A stretch of DNA of 5,727 nucleotides. It comes from Bacillota bacterium (lineage in GTDB: Bacteria; Bacillota; Clostridia; Acetivibrionales; DSM-2933). The stretch covers positions 1 to 5,727 of the forward strand of contig JAEZNF010000511.1 in NCBI GenBank assembly GCA_023441845.1. The letters are read 5' to 3'. This document shows, piece by piece, positions 1 to 5,619 of this stretch. The notes under the pieces were generated by a model that saw only the letters and a list, made by a program, of their open reading frames with translations, was not told the origin of the DNA and did not search any database. The position numbers and the translations under genes were made by a program. How positions within the stretch are numbered: the stretch's first letter is position 1; each line of letters opens with the position of its first letter.

Positions 1-759
1 TTTACGCTGTTGAACATATGGATGGTCTTGGTTACTGCCTTGCTGATCGTTGCATTGATATTTTGGATGCGCCGCTCAACGCAGCCTTTCCTGCAGTTAT
101 CCGTATTTGCAAACAAACAGTTCTCCATTCTTTTGGTTATTACGGTCATGTTCGGCATACTCAGCTTTGGAATACCGTTCATACTACCGCTTATGTTAGC
201 CGGTATACAAGCGGCTGACGCAGCGGCAATCAGCCTTGTAATACTCCCGGGAACGGTCATAGCGGCTCTGATGGCACGTACTGGCGGCCGGCTGATAGAC
301 AAAAAAGGCAATGCCTTTATGGTTAAGATATCGGTAATACCCATTATTATTTTGCTTTTTATTATGTCCTTGAGCTGCGGATGGTCTATGATCTTTACAG
401 CTTTACTAATGGTATTTTTCTGTATGGCTCAGGTGTTCCTGCAGACTGCTCTGAATAACAGTGTTTCCCATACACTTTCGCCAAAAGAAAGTGGCGTGGG
501 ATTTGGCATGTTCACTATGACTACCTATATATCCGGTGCATTGGCCAACGTGTTAGTCGGCTTGCTGGTAAATTTCTTTACTCTAACACCGGTGCAGCTT
601 AGCCCTGTGCTTATAAACAGCAACGCGTATGCATATAGCAATGCACTACTGGCCTTGATAGTGCCTGCAATATTGATTGGGCTGGTGTTTACCGTATTCT
701 TCAAAAAATCAAAGGCCGATAAAGTAGTAACGGAAGAGATCATAGATACCGAGACATAA
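1..759 (+). CDS. DHA2-type MFS drug efflux transporter, C-terminal part (5' end outside window)
   Basis: This is the C-terminal part of a proton-coupled multidrug or tetracycline-type exporter of the inner membrane. The frame is open from base 1, so the TTG at 10 and the later ATGs are not the real start and the gene begins before the window. The visible 252 residues contain about seven hydrophobic membrane segments. One loop reads LPGTVIAALMARTGGRLIDK, which has the layout of the TetL/TetK/QacA cytoplasmic motif (PGT, then GG-x-L-x-D-x-x-G). Further on, a SPKESGVGFGMF segment and a final SNALLALIVPAILIGLVF helix followed by basic KKSK also resemble the end of 14-TM TetL-like proteins. The stop codon at 757-759 is followed within about a dozen bases by the broken parA remnant on the opposite strand, with no terminator hairpin between them. 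The family call is firm; the substrate cannot be told from this part. Confidence 0.85.
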   Translation, partial: FTLLNIWMVLVTALLIVALIFWMRRSTQPFLQLSVFANKQFSILLVITVMFGILSFGIPFILPLMLAGIQAADAAAISLVILPGTVIAALMARTGGRLIDKKGNAFMVKISVIPIIILLFIMSLSCGWSMIFTALLMVFFCMAQVFLQTALNNSVSHTLSPKESGVGFGMFTMTTYISGALANVLVGLLVNFFTLTPVQLSPVLINSNAYAYSNALLALIVPAILIGLVFTVFFKKSKADKVVTEEIIDTET

Positions 760-769
760 GAAAAACACA

Positions 770-1112
770 TTGCGCAGTACGATCTCACGGCTCATGGTGT
801 TGACCAGCGATACCTCCATGGCAGAAAGCTCGATATTGGCTGGCATCAAGTCAACACCTTCAGCGTGATGCAGAACGCCTCTCCGGGCTCGATTAATTCA
901 TCCATGATGATTTTGGTCATGAGGGTAGCAAGGGTAACCGGCAGCTTGTCCGGCTCGTTCCAGCCGAGGCTGTCGGTAAGGTTGCCCTGCGCGTCTGCGT
1001 CTACCAGCAGCACCTTTTTACCTTGTCGTGCTAAGCCGATACCGAGGTTAACAGCAGTGGTTGTTTTGCCCACACCACCTTTTTGGTTCGCGAGGGCGAT
1101 GATTTTGGACAT
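770..1112 (-). pseudogene. parA/soj remnant: frameshifted and 3'-truncated ParA-family ATPase
   Basis: This is the N-terminal part of a ParA/Soj partition ATPase of the type found in integrative elements and plasmids of Bacillota. The intact protein would bind ATP and DNA to segregate or stabilise the element. The start ATG at 1112 has a perfect AAGGAGG site. Residues 11-18 are the deviant Walker A motif KGGVGKTT, and [10 protein letters not shown] (about 35-44) is Walker A'. After codon 79 (GEA) the frame goes wrong and stops at 846. If one base is restored at about 874-876, the reading continues with [20 protein letters not shown] and then a SLVNTMSREIVLR block, as in intact ParA. Recognisable homology ends at about 770, next to the MFS stop codon. 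About 114 codons therefore survive of a family length near 260-270, and Walker B and the C-terminal half are missing. The protein cannot be functional. The remnant is richer in GC than the genes to its right. Confidence 0.85.
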
Positions 1113-1119
1113 TTCGAAT

Positions 1120-1126
1120 CCTCCTT
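1120..1126 (-). promoter_or_regulatory. Ribosome binding site of the parA remnant
   Basis: AAGGAGG on the minus strand lies seven bases before the ATG at 1112. It is a full match to the anti-Shine-Dalgarno sequence. It fixes the parA start and shows that the 5' end of the gene is intact although the rest is broken. Confidence 0.8.
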
Positions 1127-1158
1127 AATAAAAGTTTATGATTGAGAGATTACTTTTT

Positions 1159-1190
1159 AAAAAAACAGATGCTCGTAATCAAAGCATCTG
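1159..1190 (-). terminator. Rho-independent terminator, minus strand (end of the thyX operon)
   Basis: A perfect 8-bp inverted repeat, CAGATGCT (1166-1173) and AGCATCTG (1183-1190), encloses a 9-base loop. It is followed on the minus strand by seven T residues (1165 to 1159). On the plus strand no T tract follows, so it acts only on leftward transcripts. It lies about 180 bases after the thyX stop, with no gene between, and so is the likely end of the operon that begins to the right of the window. It also lies 46 bases before the parA ATG, so any parA promoter further upstream would have to read through it; an attenuator role in the original mobile element is the alternative. Confidence 0.75.
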
Positions 1191-1367
1191 CCTAATTGAT
1201 AAAATGTATAATACTCGTATTTTATTAGATTTTTATAAGACAGTTTTTATATAAATATTCTGTATGACCACTTGCACCACTGTCAGCCTATCGTCATTTG
1301 GCTTTATTCAATTATTTAAAGGCAGCAAGTTCTCGAATAGTTCAAACAATAAAAAATCGAATATAAT
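1191..1367. other. AT-rich non-coding gap between the thyX operon and its terminator
   Basis: No open frame with a plausible start and ribosome binding site is seen here. The stretch is strongly AT-rich except for a more mixed patch at about 1265-1330. It would be the 3' untranslated region of the thyX transcript. The boundary between the cargo island and the mobile-element remnant probably lies in or next to this gap, but no clear target-site duplication or attachment repeat can be seen. Confidence 0.4.
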
Positions 1368-1991
1368 TTATATTTGAGATATATCTTCAAAAACAACAGG
1401 TATTTTTTCTTTGAATATAGATAAAAGTGGACATGCTATTTCCCTCATTTGAGGATGTGCTTTGGTGCTAGTTCTAAGTCTAAAAAAGTGCCGCCACTCT
1501 CTTAAATTCATAGTAACTACGATTTCTGTTTTTAAACAGTTAGGCAATAAACTTCTTGCTTGCTGAGGCTCAGTTCCTAGCGAGATTAACTTCATATAAT
1601 TTTCTTCTATGATCTGCATAGTTTCTTTCCAAATTTCATACTTTTGACTATCTTCGTTCCAAAAGAATGGTTTAATAAAGGTTAATGAATTACCGAACTT
1701 GTCTTTTGCGTAATTACAATATCGGGTACTTTCTTGGCTGTAGCTAGCGATTCTATGACGAACCAACTCATGTGAGACTCCTCGATCACAAATGAAACGT
1801 ACAGATATTTTCTCATGTTCTAATACTGACTCATGACCATTACGTATGATCATTGCAATAAACACTCTTGCAGAATCGCTGGTAATTCTATCTTCACTTC
1901 TATAGCATGTTCTTCCATAACGCTCGATATTTTTTATTAATTCTTCACCGTCAATATCTTCTATTTCAAAATTTGGTTCAACGATATACAT
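1368..1991 (-). CDS. thyX: Flavin-dependent thymidylate synthase ThyX
   Basis: This enzyme converts dUMP to dTMP in the cytoplasm, using methylene-tetrahydrofolate as carbon donor and reduced FAD as hydride carrier. It is unrelated in fold to ThyA. The 207-residue length is normal for the family. The ThyX signature RHR-x7-S is present at residues 78-88 (RHRIASYSQES), followed by TRY. An upstream HESVLEH block (53-59) is the usual conserved HxSxxEH segment. ARSLLP (145-150), NLREWRHFFRLR (162-173) and the A-x2-QMREI block (178-185) form the expected C-terminal nucleotide/FAD-binding part. The ATG at 1991 is preceded at seven bases by AGAAGG (1999-2004). It is the last gene of the operon, 23 bases after the HD-PRTase gene. 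All signature residues are intact, so activity is expected. Whether it is the host's main thymidylate synthase or accessory cargo cannot be decided here. Confidence 0.95.
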   Translation of the reverse strand: MYIVEPNFEIEDIDGEELIKNIERYGRTCYRSEDRITSDSARVFIAMIIRNGHESVLEHEKISVRFICDRGVSHELVRHRIASYSQESTRYCNYAKDKFGNSLTFIKPFFWNEDSQKYEIWKETMQIIEENYMKLISLGTEPQQARSLLPNCLKTEIVVTMNLREWRHFFRLRTSTKAHPQMREIACPLLSIFKEKIPVVFEDISQI

Positions 1992-1998
1992 ACTTACA

Positions 1999-2004
1999 CC
2001 TTCT
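1999..2004 (-). promoter_or_regulatory. Ribosome binding site of thyX
   Basis: AGAAGG on the minus strand lies seven bases before the thyX ATG, in the 23-base gap after the HD-PRTase stop. It is the best Shine-Dalgarno match in the operon, so ThyX may be translated well and independently of the gene before it. Confidence 0.6.
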
Positions 2005-2014
2005 CTAATATTTA

Positions 2015-3556
2015 TTAGCGCAACTTACATTGATCTTTTAAGCAAAGAGTTTCGCCTGCACAACTGTTGTCTAAAACAATAATTTTTTCAATCTCGTTAC
2101 CTGTTAATATCGCGATTGTTTTATCGTCAGAACAATCACGGCCGCATTGAAATATTGAATATACTACTACTCTATTTTTTCCTATTCCTAGTGTTTGCAA
2201 TTCTTTAAGAAAATTTAGAACTGTCTGACCTGTGCAAAACACATCAGTAATAATAATGAGCAGGTCATCATTAATACTAATTATTCTATCTGAATCAAAT
2301 TTTCCATTTTCATAAAAAGCGAAGCTAAATGCCTTATTTGTTCTATAACCAATTAAGCCAGATAACAGGGCACCATAAAAATTTATACCAACAATATAGG
2401 GGCGCTGAATTGAAGAGTATTTTTTATCCATTAGTAGTTCAATCATATCTTTTGAGATTATATCAGAAACATATTCAGAAAACAGCTTATCCTTTTTTGC
2501 AGGATCATTACAAAAAGTGGTCGTCAATAGTAACTTAATATCAATCCAATGTTTACGACCACCAAAGTCTGAGAGAAGGCCTGTATTTGCTTTAAAAATA
2601 CTAATAATCTCACGGCTGGCATCATCAATAACTTTTTTTTTGGTTAAAATTATTGACAAATAATTGTTTATACTATCTTCTGGATTGTTTGGATTATAGA
2701 TTTTAATATTTTCAATATTGAAATCATCTAATTTGTATTTTGCAGTACTAAAAATTAGCTTATTAACTTCTTTTAAAGAAGCATAAACTTTTTCGTACAC
2801 TTCTACAATTAAGCCAGCCTGATACTCTTTACTTGAATTTAATACTGGATCTTCAAAGCGCAATTTAAGAGCGAGCGTTTTTGAATCTAATAGATGGACT
2901 TCGCTAAAAAGCTGCAACTTATCAAAATGTGGTTTTGATGAACCATTAATAAATTTTTCATAATAATGAGTTCCTTTAAGCCTAGCATAGGTGATATCAA
3001 GTTCATCGGCAAACCTTAATAGTCCTGCAAGTTGAGTAACATTAATTTTTAAAAGGATGGGATCGTCTTTGTATTTGTTAATTATTTCTTTAAGAGTATG
3101 TTTTGTTTGCGATGTTTCTTTAATATCACTATGAGCATATATAATGTCAGCAATGTAATTTCCCCATGAATCAACAGGTATATTTTGACTTATTACAGAA
3201 CTCTTTACATGCATTTCTTCAAGAAATTTGTCTCTTGCAATTTTTGAATGACTTTTTCTGAAATCTTCAGAACTTTTTAAAGTTAAGGCGTAGTCGTGGA
3301 AAAGAACAGCCACCATTAGAATGAACAAACTTTCACCTTTCTTGTCGTGCTTATAAAATGACTCAGGCAAAATCGTATATAAATGGTTATATATATTAAT
3401 ACAATGGTGCTCATAATCATGAGGCGTAAAGGTTACATCACTAAAAAATGCCCCCTCATTAAGTGTCTTGTAATATTTTGTAACCATTTCGACCCAATTT
3501 GAGTATAATTTTTTATTTTTCTTTAGCTTTTGAGCAATGTCAATATCAATACACAT
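2015..3556 (-). CDS. HD-domain / phosphoribosyltransferase-domain fusion protein
   Basis: This 513-residue two-domain protein matches no characterised gene that I can name. Residues about 40-190 have an HD-superfamily metal-site pattern: H46 and H50 in FTPHDYEH, the HD pair H87-D88 in LFHDYA, H142 in YAHS, and D184 in RFADELD. A helical middle section (about 190-380) has no motif I know. Residues about 386-470 look like a type I PRTase: a strand-loop IVGINFYGALLSG, then IIITDVFCTGQTV (434-446), matching the PRPP-loop consensus hhhhDDhhxTGxT with the first acidic residue replaced by T437 and with D438, T442, G443 and T445 kept. The tail has five cysteines (471, 475, 499, 505, 510). HD domains usually hydrolyse phosphoesters of nucleotides or nucleic acids; the substrate here is unknown. 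The ATG at 3556 is 3 bases after the preceding stop, with GAGGA (3567-3571) inside the preceding gene, so the two are translationally coupled. Related HD and PRTase domains have been predicted in bacterial conflict systems, and I consider that role likely but unproven. Confidence 0.8.
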   Translation of the reverse strand: MCIDIDIAQKLKKNKKLYSNWVEMVTKYYKTLNEGAFFSDVTFTPHDYEHHCINIYNHLYTILPESFYKHDKKGESLFILMVAVLFHDYALTLKSSEDFRKSHSKIARDKFLEEMHVKSSVISQNIPVDSWGNYIADIIYAHSDIKETSQTKHTLKEIINKYKDDPILLKINVTQLAGLLRFADELDITYARLKGTHYYEKFINGSSKPHFDKLQLFSEVHLLDSKTLALKLRFEDPVLNSSKEYQAGLIVEVYEKVYASLKEVNKLIFSTAKYKLDDFNIENIKIYNPNNPEDSINNYLSIILTKKKVIDDASREIISIFKANTGLLSDFGGRKHWIDIKLLLTTTFCNDPAKKDKLFSEYVSDIISKDMIELLMDKKYSSIQRPYIVGINFYGALLSGLIGYRTNKAFSFAFYENGKFDSDRIISINDDLLIIITDVFCTGQTVLNFLKELQTLGIGKNRVVVYSIFQCGRDCSDDKTIAILTGNEIEKIIVLDNSCAGETLCLKDQCKLR

Positions 3557-3559
3557 AAA

Positions 3560-4615
3560 TCATAAGTCCTCTTCAAGATAAGCTATTTTATATTCAAAAC
3601 TTTCTGTTAAATGATTTACATTCCCAACTATTGTTTTTATTTGTGAATTTAATTCTCCACTTTTTTTCTTTCTAAAAACATCTTCAACTTTAGCTACCGC
3701 TAAACAGCCTAAGACTTCATTCTTATAATTTTGTAATAAGACTTTTGTTCTTATATATTCCGAACCTAAACAGAGGAAATCAGCAATACAAATATAGCAA
3801 GCATCGCGAATAGGTTCAAAACAAGTGTCTATATTTGTAAATGTATATTCTGGACCTAGTTTATTGATAAATGAAAACTGAATACCTAATTTATAAGCTA
3901 AGATGCCAGCAAGTATTGTGCCGTTAGTGCTAACTCCAAGTAAAATCACTTTTTTTTGTGTTAATGCTCTCATTTTATTAATTTCTCTAGCCATTTCTTC
4001 AATAACACAATTGAATATGTAGTTATCCGGGAATAAACGCTTAATATCAATATACATGTTGGCATAAACATTTGATGATGGTATATAAGTATTTGTTTTT
4101 TCGGTTTTGTTATGTAAGAAATCGCCGATTACGTTTTGGCGTATTTTTGTAGTTATTATTTCATATTTAAGATATTCATTATTTGTATTCAATCCGTGAT
4201 TAAGAGTATCATCAATTATTCTTTCAAAAAAATTTTGGTCGAAGCTGTCATTAAAAACAATAGATTTTTGCCCAAATAATAAACTATTATTAACTTGTAT
4301 ATTCCTTTCCTGAAAAATGGGGATTAATTCCATCAATTTGTCACATGAGATACCTAGAATGGCAACGTTAGACATTTTAACAATCTTATAAAAGTCTTCA
4401 GAAGGTGAGATTTTATGATCTGCTATATATATAATAAAAGATCCATCCGTTAATTGATTGCTATTTATAAAATTTAACATTATTCTAAAATCATTCTCTG
4501 AAATTTCTGTTAAGTTAACTTGTTTATTATTATCAATATAAATAAGATTAAGAGTGGTAGCATCAATATAATATCCGGTAAACAGACTTTTTGATTTATA
4601 AAAAATACTATTCAT
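3560..4615 (-). CDS. Protein with a degenerate phosphoribosyltransferase-like C-terminal domain
   Basis: A 351-residue protein of unknown function. I chose the ATG at 4615 because GAGAG (4621-4625) lies five bases before it. A TTG four codons upstream (4627) is also open but has no ribosome binding site. The N-terminal ~130 residues alternate hydrophobic strands and helices, including FIIYIAD (about 60-66) and NVAILGIS (about 83-90), and I cannot assign them. Residues about 222-310 resemble the PRTase domain of the next gene. The LLGVSTNGTILAG segment matches IVGINFYGALLSG there, and both later reach FSF with the same spacing. The position of the PRPP loop reads CIADFLCLGSE (about 276-286): one aspartate and the glycine remain, but both threonines of the TG-x-T loop are replaced (L283, E286). 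A PRPP-using reaction is therefore unlikely, and a sensor or scaffold role for the HD-PRTase partner is my inference. It starts 14 bases after the GHKL gene. Confidence 0.7.
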   Translation of the reverse strand: MNSIFYKSKSLFTGYYIDATTLNLIYIDNNKQVNLTEISENDFRIMLNFINSNQLTDGSFIIYIADHKISPSEDFYKIVKMSNVAILGISCDKLMELIPIFQERNIQVNNSLLFGQKSIVFNDSFDQNFFERIIDDTLNHGLNTNNEYLKYEIITTKIRQNVIGDFLHNKTEKTNTYIPSSNVYANMYIDIKRLFPDNYIFNCVIEEMAREINKMRALTQKKVILLGVSTNGTILAGILAYKLGIQFSFINKLGPEYTFTNIDTCFEPIRDACYICIADFLCLGSEYIRTKVLLQNYKNEVLGCLAVAKVEDVFRKKKSGELNSQIKTIVGNVNHLTESFEYKIAYLEEDL

Positions 4616-4629
4616 ACATACTCTCAATT

Positions 4630-5595
4630 TTAAAATTTAATATTAATATATATATTAACTCCACCTAAATGGTATTTTAATACTTCAGCTATAGGTATAA
4701 ATGACTTCCTATTCTTTTCTTTGATAGACTGTAGTAATTCTTGAATGCTGTCTTTTAGTTTTTCCTTATCATTTTCAATTGATATATACTTTATTACATA
4801 ATGGTTATCTAAAGATAACCTAACATTTTTATTTTTAATATTTATGGATGACCGGATGCTGTTTTTTACTGTATCTATACATATATCGTATAACCCTCTT
4901 AAACCAACTTTCCTGCGGAAAAGTATTGCTTCAAAAATTGAATAATAATTCCTTTTAATAATGGATAAAGGACTATGGAGATTTTCCAATCCAGCAAAGT
5001 ATTCCAATGGTACAGAATAGCAATCTTCAATCTTAGCTACTAAAGTATCGTAGAAACCGATTCCGGCGTCTGCTATTGAGATTTCCAAGGCGTTGTCTTC
5101 ATTTCCTGAATATGCCTGAAGACCAATTATGCAGATGCTATTCCCATGAAATAAACCGTTATGAAGTGTTTCAACAATAATATCTGCAAATTTTTTCAGT
5201 TTATCAAAATCAACAATATTCTTTTTATCAACTGCAATGTTAGATAATACTTTAAGATATTCTGTATAGTTTTCATTTCGAAATTGATAACCTGTAGTCT
5301 TGTATTTGTTAACAAAACTACTACCTCCATATATCTCATCAACGATACATTTTTTTAATTTATCAGATAAAGGAGTTATACTATTAAAAATAGCATTAAA
5401 CTTAAATATATATTCATTAAGAAGTACTGAAGGTTCATAAACATTTATTATTGTTGTAGCAGAGTTTTCTTCTTCTTTTGAAGCGGTACCAATAGCGTAA
5501 TCACCAAAATCTATATAATCTTTTGCTGATTTTATAAAATTGCTTTTATGAAGGAAGTTAGTGAAGTCAGTACCATAAGATAATTCGACTTTCAA
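4630..5595 (-). CDS. GHKL-fold (histidine kinase / Hsp90-like) ATP-binding protein
   Basis: A soluble 321-residue protein with a GHKL (Bergerat-fold) ATPase domain. The N box is VETLHNGLFHG (141-151), with E142, N146 and H150 in the E-x3-N-x3-H pattern. The G1 box is ISIADAGIGF (172-181), with the D176-x-G-x-G that contacts adenine. A glycine-rich VGLRGL (230-235) is a candidate G2/ATP-lid segment. The ~120 residues before the N box and the C-terminal tail are not recognised. There is no transmembrane segment, no phospho-acceptor H box and no receiver domain, so it is not an ordinary sensor kinase; an anti-sigma-like or Hsp90/MutL-like switch is more likely. The frame contains no methionine codon at all. 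The called start is TTG at 5595, with no ribosome binding site and in frame with the upstream stop at 5620-5622. An ATG at 5618, one base after that stop, would be the natural start but is out of frame by one base across a nine-A tract. The fold is well supported; the start is uncertain. Confidence 0.8.
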   Translation of the reverse strand: MKVELSYGTDFTNFLHKSNFIKSAKDYIDFGDYAIGTASKEEENSATTIINVYEPSVLLNEYIFKFNAIFNSITPLSDKLKKCIVDEIYGGSSFVNKYKTTGYQFRNENYTEYLKVLSNIAVDKKNIVDFDKLKKFADIIVETLHNGLFHGNSICIIGLQAYSGNEDNALEISIADAGIGFYDTLVAKIEDCYSVPLEYFAGLENLHSPLSIIKRNYYSIFEAILFRRKVGLRGLYDICIDTVKNSIRSSINIKNKNVRLSLDNHYVIKYISIENDKEKLKDSIQELLQSIKEKNRKSFIPIAEVLKYHLGGVNIYINIKF

Positions 5596-5605
5596 ATGGA
5601 CCGAG

Positions 5606-5614
5606 TTTTTTTTT
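5606..5614 (-). promoter_or_regulatory. Nine-A tract at the start of the GHKL gene (possible slippage site)
   Basis: On the minus strand the ATG at 5618 is followed by C and nine A residues. As written, that ATG gives only eight codons (MQKKTRSI) before TGA. If the tract had ten A residues, the same ATG would read MQKKNSVHLKVELSYG and continue through the whole GHKL frame. Runs of nine or more A are classic sites of RNA polymerase slippage and also of sequencing or assembly indels. Which applies cannot be decided from one sequence. Confidence 0.5.
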
Positions 5615-5619
5615 GCATC

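Noticed and set aside
525..788. Minus-strand open frame overlapping the end of the transporter gene
   Set aside because: It is antisense to well-supported MFS coding sequence and shows no recognisable domain. The parA homology at 770-876 is in a different context and does not extend into it.
865..1128. Open frame on the plus strand opposite parA
   Set aside because: It is the antisense shadow of the ParA N-terminus, has no ribosome binding site and encodes a low-complexity Ser/Arg/Pro-rich peptide.
1207..1212. TATAAT on the plus strand as a -10 promoter box
   Set aside because: There is no convincing -35 at the right distance and no rightward gene downstream. Such matches are expected by chance in AT-rich DNA.
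1239..1284. Inverted repeat GACAGT / ACTGTC as a hairpin or recombination site
   Set aside because: It has only six base pairs with a loop of more than 30 bases, and no T tract or matching copy elsewhere in the window.
2329..2538. Plus-strand open frame inside the HD-PRTase gene
   Set aside because: It is antisense to the PRTase domain, with no ribosome binding site and no family resemblance.
4630..5595. GHKL protein as an ordinary two-component sensor kinase
   Set aside because: It has no transmembrane segments, no H box with a phospho-acceptor histidine before the N box, and no response regulator beside it in the window.
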